From Bolinopsis microptera (Eukaryota; Ctenophora; Tentaculata; Lobata; Bolinopsidae): a stretch of DNA of 64,000 nucleotides. A model generated the notes under the pieces. It was not told where the DNA came from. It made no database searches and saw nothing but the letters and a program-made list of their open reading frames with translations. Within the stretch, counting starts at the first letter, position 1, and each line of letters starts with the position of its first letter. The stretch spans positions 12,646,944 through 12,710,943 of the forward strand of contig NC_087083.1 in the NCBI RefSeq assembly GCF_026151205.1. Reading direction: 5' to 3'. This document shows, piece after piece, positions 1 through 8,500 of the stretch. A program made the translations under genes and the position numbers.

Positions 1-286
1 TTTCATTCATCCACTTTACAACAGTCCACTGTACCACTAATAGGGCCACCAGTACCTGCAGAACCTCGTATTGCACCCATCGCAGAATTCTTTTCCTTAT
101 ATTAATGATTCAGTGCTTTTCTTCAGTGCTTTTCAGTTTGTTTTTTTTATAAAACAAAAGTTTTTTCATTCAGCGAGAAAGCTGGTCCCCCTGTCGCATG
201 GGGATGGTTCTGTACAGATAAAGTACGTCTTCAGATAGAATGGTGCAAGTTAGATTCTGGTTTGAAGCTCATGACTTTAGCAACGC

Positions 287-294
287 TTATAAAG
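287..294 (+). promoter_or_regulatory. TATA-like box of HSP70-like gene
   Basis: TTATAAAG lies 86 bases before the ATG at 380, a plausible core promoter distance. No heat-shock element array was recognised by eye upstream. Confidence 0.35.
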
Positions 295-379
295 ACATGC
301 AAGTGACTGAGAACAAGGGTTACAAGCACGCTTGTCATTATTTGATTTCCCCGTTAACTAAAAATTCAAACTAGAAACC

Positions 380-606
380 ATGACTGACGCAGGCAACAAC
401 GTAAAGTTACTCGGGATCGACCTCGGGACGACCACGACGGTCGTAGCGGAGTTGCACGACGAAACGCCGACGATAGTAACCTGGGAGAACAGCGCGACGG
501 CGATACTTTTGACCTTTAACCTCGACACCGAAGAAGTGGGGAAAGACCACTCGACCAACGCAGCAGACTTAATTCGCGAGTCAAAGAAGTTTATGGTTCT
601 ATCAGT
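380..606 (+). pseudogene. HSP70-family N-terminal fragment (ATPase domain start)
   Basis: The reading frame starts with ATG at 380 and contains GIDLGTTTTVVAEL, the phosphate-1 loop of the HSP70/actin ATPase fold, followed by a divergent version of the first about 75 residues of HSP70, ending near ESKKFM. The frame stops at 649 with unrelated residues after about 592. The rest of the ATPase domain is not here: a piece resembling lobe II occurs at 4487-4680 and 10401-10455. The segment is more GC-rich than its surroundings. Known HSP70s are about 640 residues, so this is a truncated remnant or a first exon. I favour a broken gene because no downstream donor leads to recognisable HSP70 sequence. 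The divergence from canonical HSP70 (TTTTVV where TTYSCV is usual) suggests an expanded, fast-evolving subfamily. Confidence 0.7.
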
Positions 607-649
607 CGCATTGTGTCGCTGTTTCGGAAACTGGTGCGTATGTAAATAG

Positions 650-1001
650 TATGATAATAAATCTGAACCACAAAAAAAGGAGAGGGGATCGAGGATTTCA
701 GGTAGAGGAAGGTATGAAGGGTATGTTCAAATTACTATTAGAGATTAATTACCAGAAGAATATAAAATTTAAAATATACATGCTTTTTATACTGATGATA
801 GTTTTGACCTTCGCTTTATCATTCTATTAGCGACACAACAAATAGGACAAATCACCAGGAAGCAGGAGAACTGTCATTTTATTATCGATCTATTTTATTA
901 TCTATCTACTATCTATCTTTTCACTCGATTACAGTCTTCCGCCAGGAAGCCGTAGTTTACTGAACAGGGGTTTAACCTCTGAGGCGACCCGCGACTGGGC
1001 T
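650..1001. other. Unassigned AT-rich gap
   Basis: There is no coding signal I can support. A run of TATC-rich sequence (about 883-915) precedes a GC-richer stretch before the abrupt start of repeat block A. Confidence 0.4.
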
Positions 1002-1190
1002 ATTATTTTATAATTGAATGTATTATAATTATTTTATTAAAGTATAATATTAGAGGTGATAGAAAAATAACTGTAACTATAATTTCCATTGAAGAGCTGA
1101 CGGATACAACCAAATCAGAAAAAAATATATAACTCAATGACCACAAAAAACTAAAAAAAGAAGGATAGTTGTGGAAATAAGAGAATAGGC
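1002..1190 (+). repeat. Internal repeat unit R (first in copy A)
   Basis: A unit of about 170-185 bp starts near TGTATTATAATTATTT and contains AGAGGTGATAGA, ACTGTAACTATNATTTC and a GATAGTTGTGGAAATAAG-like end. It recurs at about 2400-2580, 10458-10655 and 11825-12010, so each block carries two. A shorter related start (GTATGTATTATAAT) occurs at 2620 and 12050. The units flank the proline-rich ORF and its downstream exon, so they may be paralogous intron sequence or termini of an old insertion. Confidence 0.7.
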
Positions 1191-1279
1191 AACCTAACAC
1201 CCCAGTTCCACAGCCGGATATTATGCCAAATTATTAGACGGAGATCGTCTACTGATATTTCTCCGGATATTTCTCCGGT

Positions 1280-1873
1280 TTGCAGTTCCACGACCTTATC
1301 CAACCCCCACCTGCACCACAGCCGCCGCGCCAGGGCCTGTACCAACCGTACCCGAACCCGCGCCGGCCACTCCAGGACCGGTGCTGGGCGCTGGCCACAT
1401 TAGACAATCCATCGCACCCCATACTGCCAGAACCCGCACCAGCTGCATCAAAGTGCCCATCACCTAAGCCAGTACAAAAACCGCCCCCACCTAAATTGTC
1501 AGCCGCGGTAAGATTCGGATCCTATAAAATAACCCTAGCCACCGTCGACCATGAATCTGAAAAAACAAACGTCCACTCCATCCCACCAACGTCGAACTAC
1601 GCAACCGTCCCTCCCACCACCGGACGAGCAGCTGCAAAGAAACGATTCTCGCAACCACTTTCGCATATAGAAAGCCCGGTAGTAGCACTAACATACCCGC
1701 CTGGCAGTCAAATCCAGCGGGAACAGCATGAAGCTGAATTGCTCCTCACCCCCACGGCCCAATTCTTCAGAAGGCCAGGCCTAACAATAACACCATTGTT
1801 ATGTAGGCAGGAAGTATCTCAGAAGTTAAGTTGCTTCCCAGTAATGCCGTTAGTTGTAAATTCGATTTGTTAA
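1280..1873 (+). CDS. Proline-rich hypothetical ORF (copy A)
   Basis: An open frame of 197 codons. The first about 90 residues are rich in Pro, Ala and Gln (IQPPPAPQPP near the start, then PPPPKLSAAVRFG). The remainder is Ser/Thr/Pro-rich with one basic patch (AAAKKRF near residue 120). No domain is recognised. The frame is preserved in A, but in copy B it is broken by indels, which suggests either that A keeps the ancestral form or that the frame is open by chance in a GC-rich island. It sits about 240 bp before a TATA box at 2110, so it is not obviously part of that transcription unit. It may be a disordered N-terminal exon of an element gene. Low certainty that it is expressed. Confidence 0.35.
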   Translation: MQFHDLIQPPPAPQPPRQGLYQPYPNPRRPLQDRCWALATLDNPSHPILPEPAPAASKCPSPKPVQKPPPPKLSAAVRFGSYKITLATVDHESEKTNVHSIPPTSNYATVPPTTGRAAAKKRFSQPLSHIESPVVALTYPPGSQIQREQHEAELLLTPTAQFFRRPGLTITPLLCRQEVSQKLSCFPVMPLVVNSIC

Positions 1874-2109
1874 GATGTGAATTAGATTTGTGATAAGCAT
1901 TTAAAAGTTGCAAAAAAGGTTTGATAGGAGAAATTGGCATAAAAAGGACACTTTATCAACTTTATCACTTAACAAGATTTAATGGATTTGATAAAGTAAC
2001 CAGTTTTGAGAACCGGTATTTGTATTAATGACCTGTTTGCTTGTAACTCCCTTTGACAACCTGCCGACACTGGAACTCCTCTTCCACCGAACACCAGAAC
2101 ACCTAGGAC

Positions 2110-2116
2110 TATAAAA
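2110..2116 (+). promoter_or_regulatory. TATA box, copy A internal promoter
   Basis: TATAAAA in the context CTAGGACTATAAAAAGAGG, followed by a pyrimidine-rich stretch and ATGs at 2170 and 2193. It is conserved exactly in copy B at 11543-11549. Confidence 0.45.
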
Positions 2117-2192
2117 AGAGGAACACACAAGATTCTCACTGCCTTTCTGCCTTCACCTGTTTCCTATCCATGGCCCGGGGTCTTGCTCTGCT

Positions 2193-2386
2193 ATGTCCGC
2201 TCCCTCTCCACACGTTGCTCATTTCCATTATTAATCCTTAAGCTTCACTCCCACCACGAAGTCCAACAATGAATTGCTTCACATTGCCTCCACCAGAGGG
2301 TTGCTGGACACATTCTTACCTTTCCTGACAACAGAATCTCCACTGCGCCTAAGGCACGGCCTCTTTCAAGGCGACAAAATCCAGAG
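2193..2386 (+). pseudogene. Candidate first exon after the internal TATA (copy A)
   Basis: From the ATG at 2193 the frame contains LLHIASTRGLLDTFL and ends at a donor, CCAGAG|GTACTT, at 2386/2387. An in-frame TAA lies about 40 bases after the ATG in both copies (the equivalent in B is near 11669), so either translation starts later, the first part is spliced, or the gene is dead. No domain recognised. The position behind a TATA box and before zinc-finger exons suggests it is the 5' part of the same transcription unit. Confidence 0.3.
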
Positions 2387-2847
2387 GTACTTACATTTTA
2401 TTTGATAATTGTATGTATTATAATTATTTGATCAGAGGTGATAGACATATGACTGTAACTATCATTTCGATTGGAGATCAGATGGATACAACCGCAACCA
2501 AAACAGAGGGGAATAAATAATTCAGTGACTACAAAAGGAAACGAGAATAGTTGTGGAAATAAGGAAATAAGCACCCTTAGAGAGTCTATAACATAAAAAA
2601 TTTGTAATATTATCTAGTATGTATTATAATATTATACTAAGGGAGGTAACAGATATTTGATGTGGCCATCATACTCTATGACAATCACCATTCCATACAC
2701 AGCACCAAATGCTGTTAGCGTAAATTATCGCTAAATATTTTATTAAATTTACAATCATATTTTAATTTTTTCTTTAATTTATTTATTTATTTTAAATCGT
2801 TCTTTCTATTATTCATAATCATGTGACAATAATCTGATTTTCCACAG

Positions 2848-2989
2848 GTATCCCTGCGAGGATTGTGGTGAGAAATTTACAACAGGGAGAGCTCGTAATA
2901 TGCCCACATTTGCTCTCAAACCCCATCCTATCAAAACAAGAGAAGACGAGTTGCACCCCAAGATACTGAGGAAACACGCTCTGCTGTAA
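2848..2989 (+). pseudogene. Zinc-finger-like exon (copy A)
   Basis: An acceptor (TTTTCCACAG) precedes a frame beginning YPCEDCGEKF, a C-x2-C half of a zinc finger, and running to TAA at 2987. The matching exon in copy B (from 12591) stops earlier, at 12685, through a nonsense change. In copy A the partner zinc-ribbon exon found upstream in B (12160-12470) is deleted, so this copy cannot encode the same product. Confidence 0.45.
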
Positions 2990-3061
2990 ATGGAATATTC
3001 AAGATGATAGAAATAATGTAATAGCAATGTTGAAAGATACCTAAGAATCCAGCAAAAAAAA

Positions 3062-3432
3062 GTTATTGAGTATGGGCAACATTTTAGGGATACCTTGAAT
3101 GTTCTCTCAGCAGGATGGACTAGTGGAAAGATAACCCCGTTCACACTACCAGATGGTGAGTTAGCTTATCATACAATGTTAATATACCACTCAAGAAATA
3201 TTGCAATAATGAGTCGTTGTTTTAAGAACGTTAGTAATAAATAAAAGCTTGCGTTATTTTGTGTTATTTATCTACCAGTTCGTAGACAAATAGATAAGAC
3301 AGAAGTGGAATTATGTATCTGTACACGCTGTTCTCCTTCATAAGAACTTTTATTGACACCCAACCGAAACAATTTACCAGTTTCCAAGACAAATGACAAT
3401 TCATTTATATTACCGATTTATACTAACGATTT
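3062..3432 (+). pseudogene. Degenerate exon of the polymerase-associated gene (copy A)
   Basis: Corresponds to 12806-13195 in copy B. The frame contains SGKITPFTLPDGELAYHT-like coding in both copies but is broken in A by stops and by loss of the bases that give the start in B. The last part encodes LPIYTNDL and runs straight into an intron tail (TTCACAACCG) because about 920 bp were deleted. No domain assigned. Confidence 0.35.
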
Positions 3433-3460
3433 ATTCACAACCGTTTCTTTTTATTTTCAG

Positions 3461-3680
3461 AATACTACACGTGTTAAAGAACATATACCCTGTGGTTTCA
3501 GCTACAAAGTTGTCACTGCTTTCGAGAGTTATAAAAGCCTGTGGTTGTATATCGAAATAATGGGACGCGGGATGTAGCATCTGTAATACAGTGTACACAG
3601 ATTCTGTATTCATGGCTATGCTGTATGAAGAATACGAAGATCTGCACGATCTCCTGCATGCTCATCTGTGGATATGTTTT
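3461..3680 (+). pseudogene. Protein-primed DNA polymerase B fragment (copy A)
   Basis: The acceptor at 3458-3460 (TTTTCAG) precedes a frame with KEHIPCGFSYKVV, which matches the region just after the first exonuclease motif in Polinton/Maverick and adintovirus-type protein-primed family B DNA polymerases (family knowledge, recalled and not searched). Small indels break the frame at about 3590. The sequence GGCTATGCTGTATGAAG at 3614 is uninterrupted and serves as the empty site for the TIR element in copy B. The fragment runs by deletion directly into the intron tail of the zinc-ribbon gene at 3678. Confidence 0.55.
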
Positions 3681-3730
3681 CCCGTTTTTTATAATGTTGA
3701 ATACGTTACTCAAATTTGATATTCTCTCAG

Positions 3731-3967
3731 GTGGAGGCAAGTTATGTTCAGAGTGGACGCTACAAAAACCTAATGTCGCTAAAAGAGCAGGAAACCTAAG
3801 AATGTGACCGATGCCATTCAACGCTGCCTCTGTTGGATGCGCAAAGCATGTGCCTGGAGTGTTCAACACTCTCTGATGATGAGATTCCACAACTGTTATC
3901 TGAAACGGTAACCATCACCCAAAAAATACTGAAAGACAGCAAGGGAGTGTCGTTCACATTCCAATGT
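3731..3967 (+). pseudogene. Zinc-ribbon family, subfamily I copy I-a (exon 2)
   Basis: After the acceptor TCTCAG (3725-3730) the frame reads VEASYVQSGRYKN, then a zinc ribbon C-x2-C (CDRC) and C-x2-C (CLEC) 14 residues later, then the post-ribbon strand region with ETVTIT. A nonsense codon TAA at 3797-3799 replaces the Tyr before the first Cys pair. Exon 1, promoter and most of the intron are missing, so the copy is a 5'-deleted pseudogene fused behind a polymerase fragment. The C-terminal tail is lost where a 3'-flank repeat begins at about 3967. Confidence 0.65.
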
Positions 3968-4190
3968 ACCTTGCCAGACAATATCATTGCATAATCTTTT
4001 TTTCTTCTTAATGTTAACGCTAATTCTTTACATGTTTTTTTCTCTTTTTTGTCTTAAACCAGGTTAATTACCAATATAAGCATATTTACAATATTTCACT
4101 ATACCTTGCCAGACAATATCATTGTATAATCTTTTTTTCTTCTTAATGTTAACGCTAATTCTTTACATGTTTTTTCTCTTTTTCGTCTTA
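3966..4190 (+). repeat. Tandem duplication, about 137 bp
   Basis: ACCTTGCCAGACAATATCAT followed by a T-rich tract and TTAATGTTAACGCTAATTC occurs at 3966-4035 and again at 4103-4175. Related sequence follows subfamily I copies at 16786-16880, 17890-17980 and 18535-18610, so it is probably the family's 3' untranslated or downstream sequence. Confidence 0.6.
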
Positions 4191-4486
4191 ATTTTGTATC
4201 TGGCTAAATTTCTCTTTTTACATTTAAACCAATCGTACCAGGCGTTAATTTGCCGAAGTTTATTGTTTATATTAACAGGCTCCTGAAAGTCTGAACTAAA
4301 AAAGGCAACTGCTCGAGCGAGGGGGTTCTAAATTTTAAATAATTCTCGATTTTTTAAAATTATGATCAATCCCACTGATCCCACTCTCAGCTGTACAGAC
4401 AACCTTTTCTATTTTGTTATGAACAGATTCCGAGATCCTACTCTAAGTATTGAAAATCCTGTAGACGGAGATACTTACATAAAACG
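4190..4486. other. Unassigned gap
   Basis: AT-rich sequence between the end of block A and the next HSP70 fragment. No coding or repeat feature supported. Confidence 0.35.
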
Positions 4487-4680
4487 AAAGAACGATTGGT
4501 GAGGCCATTCCTCACCAGAGTAACAACCTATATTGATAAAACTCTGGAACTGGCGAAGTGGTCCTGAACAGACGTCGACATTGTTATCCTGGCGGGTGGT
4601 ACAAGTCGAGTACGTGTACGTCGAGAAATCGTAAAAGAAGAATTGGCGGCGGCAAAAATCATGAAGGTGTCGATGAAGAT
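4487..4680 (+). pseudogene. HSP70-family fragment (ATPase lobe II)
   Basis: The frame gives LVRPFLTRVTTYIDKTLELA, an in-frame TGA, then DIVILAGGTSRV, the HSP70 adenosine motif (VLVGGSTR in canonical members). The next residues shift frame once, and the coding continues on the far side of the copia element at 10401, where DEAIALGAAYHLKAL is readable. The copia 5 bp target duplication AAGAT (4676-4680 and 10401-10405) proves these two pieces were contiguous before the insertion. The stop and the frameshift show the gene was already decayed or decays freely. Confidence 0.75.
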
Positions 4681-4870
4681 TGTTTTATTGGTTAGACGGA
4701 GCAATGATAGGCAGTAATTGTAGTGTAAAAACAGCCCCACCACTCCTATGGAGATAGATGGTTAGTCATCTTAATAAATAAATAAATGAATATAAATACA
4801 AATACAATCCATAATAGAAATAGAAACACTGCAGCGATGTGGCCCTCGCAGCTCAGTGAGAATACTAACA
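4681..4870 (-). repeat. Copia element 3' LTR
   Basis: A 190 bp repeat with TG...CA ends, base-for-base identical by my reading to 10211-10400. The element is on the minus strand, so this is the downstream LTR. It is flanked by AAGAT at 4676-4680. Confidence 0.95.
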
Positions 4871-5233
4871 TCTTACCCCAATTTCTAAAACAGATTAAAA
4901 CTTTTCCAAAAACTATCATCATCACTTTTCCAAAAACTATCATCACATTCTCAATTCTTTCTTCCTTCCTTTTTCAAAAATCATAATAATACTGTTCATT
5001 TCAATTCTTTCAGTCCTTTCAATTTCTTACACTGTACTATTCATAGTCTGTATCCCGTTCTCACAACGGCCATAGATAGCAGGAGAAAGTAAGTAGTCTG
5101 TCACGTTGAGAGCAAGGTGAGAGTAGGTACTAGCCAAGAGGAGAGCCACACTACCACAGAGAGATCACAAGATCCAAAACCAAAGCAGAGATGCACAGGT
5201 ACCAATTCCTTGTGAAACCCTGTAAATATTGTT

Positions 5234-5236
<3 letters not shown>

Positions 5237-5292
<56 letters not shown>

Positions 5293-5460
5293 ATGGGCTG
5301 ATTCTTGACAAAGTGTCACCGGGACTTCGGATTGTCTTTTTCTTTTAATAAGCTGTTCTTGACAAAGTGTCACCGGGACTTCGGATTGTTGTTGTTGTTT
5401 TTTTTTGTTTTTTTTTTTTTTTTTTTTTTTTGTTTTTGTTTTTTTTTTTTTTTTTTTTTG
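5237..5460 (+). repeat. Poly-T tracts with a duplicated 32 bp unit
   Basis: About 54 T at 5237-5290 and broken T runs to 5460. Between them GACAAAGTGTCACCGGGACT followed by TCGGATTGT occurs twice (about 5306 and 5357). Lies in the untranslated 3' part of the copia element (minus strand). Confidence 0.7.
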
Positions 5461-5594
5461 TTAAAGGTTAATTATACATTAAAGTCATCGTCACTCGTAA
5501 TTATAAACAAATTATAAACAATTAAAAAAAACAAATGCACACTGTTTCATTGGCGTCAAAACCTACCACTAATTAAAAAACCATTAAAAACCAA

Positions 5595-8500
5595 TTAAAT
5601 TGAAACAATTTCTCCTTTATTTAGCATCACTAAAAGTTTATCACTGTTACTGGTTATTTTAGTAAAGGGATCCGCAAGCTGTTTAGCTCCCTCTTCCCAT
5701 TTTACTTCAATCTCATCTTTCTGCTGCATTTGTCTAATGGTAGCCAGATCAACGTTCAACCTCTTTTCTTCAACATGTTTACTTGATCGCAAAGCTTTAT
5801 CTAATGATTGATTGTCTGTAAAGCCTATTACTGGAACCATTGACTTATCAAATTGATCGAAGTAGATCTCACTTATCAGATGAGAGACATACACTCCATG
5901 ATCTAATGTATCTTTGAATGCCAAAGTCTCTGCGCTCAAAGTGCTGCTTACAACTCGTTTACATTTATGACTTCCCCATGATAACGGTGATATCTTTCCT
6001 TCCTCATTCATTAGGACTATTAGATGACCTTTTCCTGTGGACACCTTGTCACCGAGGTTCATAGATGATGCATCAGAGTAAATCACAATCTTGAGTGTAG
6101 AAATGTCTCCTAACTTTGAGAACTTTGTGTTGTAACAACCGTTGAGCTCTTTCATCCGTCTGAATGCTTTATTGGCCTTCTTAACAGCTTCTACTGGATC
6201 TACACTCTTTGTTACATTTAAATCATAGGTCATGAATGACAAATCTGGGCGTGATTGAGCAGCTACCCAGTTCAACTGACCACATATTGTTCTAAGCTTC
6301 CTGTCAGTCGACAGATGATATATCTCATGTTCTTTATCATTGATGACATCTGCTAGATCTCGGATATATTCATGTTGGTTCACTAGGATACCGTCTTCTG
6401 TCTGCTCAACTGATAGACCAATGTAATTGAACTTTGATTTGCATATTTTACCAGCTTCAAAGTTTGATGTCAGTTCTTTTACAACTCTATCAAAGAATGA
6501 CTTTGTACCAGCTACTAAGAAATCATCAACGTGAAGCACAAGTATTCCTTCGAATCCAGTACTAGTTCTCCATATGAACAAAGCAGGATCTAACACTGAT
6601 TGAGTACAACCAAGGTTGATAAGAAGTCCCTTCACACTGATAAACCAAGCTCTTGCCGCATCATTTAAACCATACACTGTCTTTCTCAATCTCCACAAAT
6701 AACCTTTTTCTACATGAGCTTCCTTGGGTGGTATGACATAAACATTTCTTTCAATTTTATTTCCTTGCAGAAAGGCAGCTTTGATATCAATCGTTGTTAG
6801 TTGCCACTGCTGGTTTGCAGCTATAGCAAGTACAACCTTGAGAGTGTTTTTGAATACTGTAGGTGACTCCACTTCAATCGACTGATTTTGCTCTTGAAAT
6901 CCACGGACTACTAACCGGGCTTTAACTCCAAGTTCAGTGCTGGGTTTTTCTGTTATTACCCAAGTTGTTGTAATGACATTCTGATCACAATCCTTGACTT
7001 CATCATATACTTCTCTCTGCTTCCAGTTAGTCAATTCAATAACTTTAGCCTTAATAACCACATCTTCATTGTGTCTGGAAGTGGGAATTGTCACAACATT
7101 ACATTCTTCGTGATCGTCTCCAGGTTCTGCATCAATAGCAGCATCAGCTTTGTACATAGCCGTCTTTGTACAATCTATCAGCTTTTCTTCACCTTGGGTT
7201 GTCATAAGTTTCACCCAGTGATCTTTTCTGCCAAGCCGTTTTCCTTTTTGAGTCACGGTACATGTCTCCCATTCATTTTCTTTTCCTTCTTTAACAAGTT
7301 TCACCGTATCTCCGACCGAAACATCGTTTTTCTGAAGTCTAGTTTCCAAATACTTAATCTTGAGTTGTTGTTTTTGTTCATTGGAAATTATCTTAGAGTC
7401 TATTTCAAGTATTGGAGAGGAGCTCATAATTTCTTGTCCTGTTGGTATTTCCTCTGTTTCCACTGGCACTTGAAATTGAATAGGCATTTCTTCTATGTTT
7501 TCAGCAGCTTCATCAAACTGATCATCGTTAAGATTGACTGCTTCATCATGTTGGCTATTCTCTGTTTCCAAGATATCATCATTGTTTTGGTTGTGCTCGT
7601 CACTCACTATATATTCTCGTTTCACAATTCTACAGCTTGCTGCTTTGATAAGCAGTCCTCCATGCCTCAGTATAAGAGTCTTTCCTTCCTTGCCGACTAT
7701 CTTGGCAGGTCCTTTCCAGCGTTCAATATTAGGTCTTTTGTAGAATACAACATCACCAATCATAAAGTCTTGGTTGATATCTCGTAAGGGTCTTTTCAAA
7801 GCTCTTTTAACTCTTTCTGAATTCTCTGCCTCTAGATATGCTTTTCTGCTTAGATACATTGCATTAAGATTCCTTTGAATGTCGCTTGATAATGATTCAT
7901 CTGCTCCTTCATTAGCAGGTAGCAAGTTGTAAGATACCCCAGGAAAGTTTGGATTCTGACCTGTCACTATCTGCACTGGAGAAAATCCACTGACATTGTA
8001 CAGTGTGTTCTTGGCATTGATTGACCATGCAAGTGCTATCTTCAATGGAAACCCGTCATACATCATTTTAAGCACTGATTTGTCAACCACAGCATGGTTT
8101 CTTTCACATAAGCCATTTGACCAAGGTGAGTAGGCACTGGTAACACAAATTTCAAAGTTGAGTTGTTCACTGAGATCATTAAGTTCATTGTTTGCGAATT
8201 CTCCTCCATTGTCCACTAATATTTTTCCTGGAGGTCCCATACCTGCTGCAATCCATTCCATAGTAAAGGCTTTTATTACTGTCTCTGGCTTTTTGTTGGA
8301 AATCACCCTAGCTTTGCAGAATCTTGAGAACATATCAACAATGTAAATCACATAACCATTGATTCCAGTAAATTGTTTCAAATCAAGAGCTACTACCTCA
8401 TTGAACTTCGTTGCCATAGGTAATCCAACGACTGGTGTGGAGGGTGTTCTTTTATATCTCGCACAGGCATCACATTCTTTTAGCACTTGATCAATCACCT

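Larger units (their letters stand above)
1002..3970 (+). repeat. Duplicated block, copy A (deleted version)
   Basis: This segment is nearly identical, in the same order and orientation, to parts of 10458-16582 (copy B); a few percent differences are visible by eye. It begins abruptly at ATTATTTTATAATTG. Relative to B it lacks about 335 bp carrying a zinc-ribbon exon (breakpoint near 2730), about 920 bp carrying polymerase exons (breakpoint near 3433), and the promoter plus exon 1 of the small zinc-ribbon gene (breakpoint near 3677). It also lacks the TIR element found in B. Because the missing pieces are exons, A most likely lost them rather than B gaining them. Confidence 0.85.

Noticed and set aside
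4681-4870. Second HSP70-derived duplication, because the same 190 bp flanks HSP70 pieces at 4681 and 10211
   Set aside because: The repeat has TG...CA ends and AAGAT duplications, so it is the copia LTR.
5101-5517. Frames rich in Lys (minus) or Phe (plus)
   Set aside because: Produced by poly-T tracts in the untranslated part of the copia element.
7071-7787. 238-codon plus-strand frame
   Set aside because: It lies entirely opposite the intact copia polyprotein and has no gene-like features.
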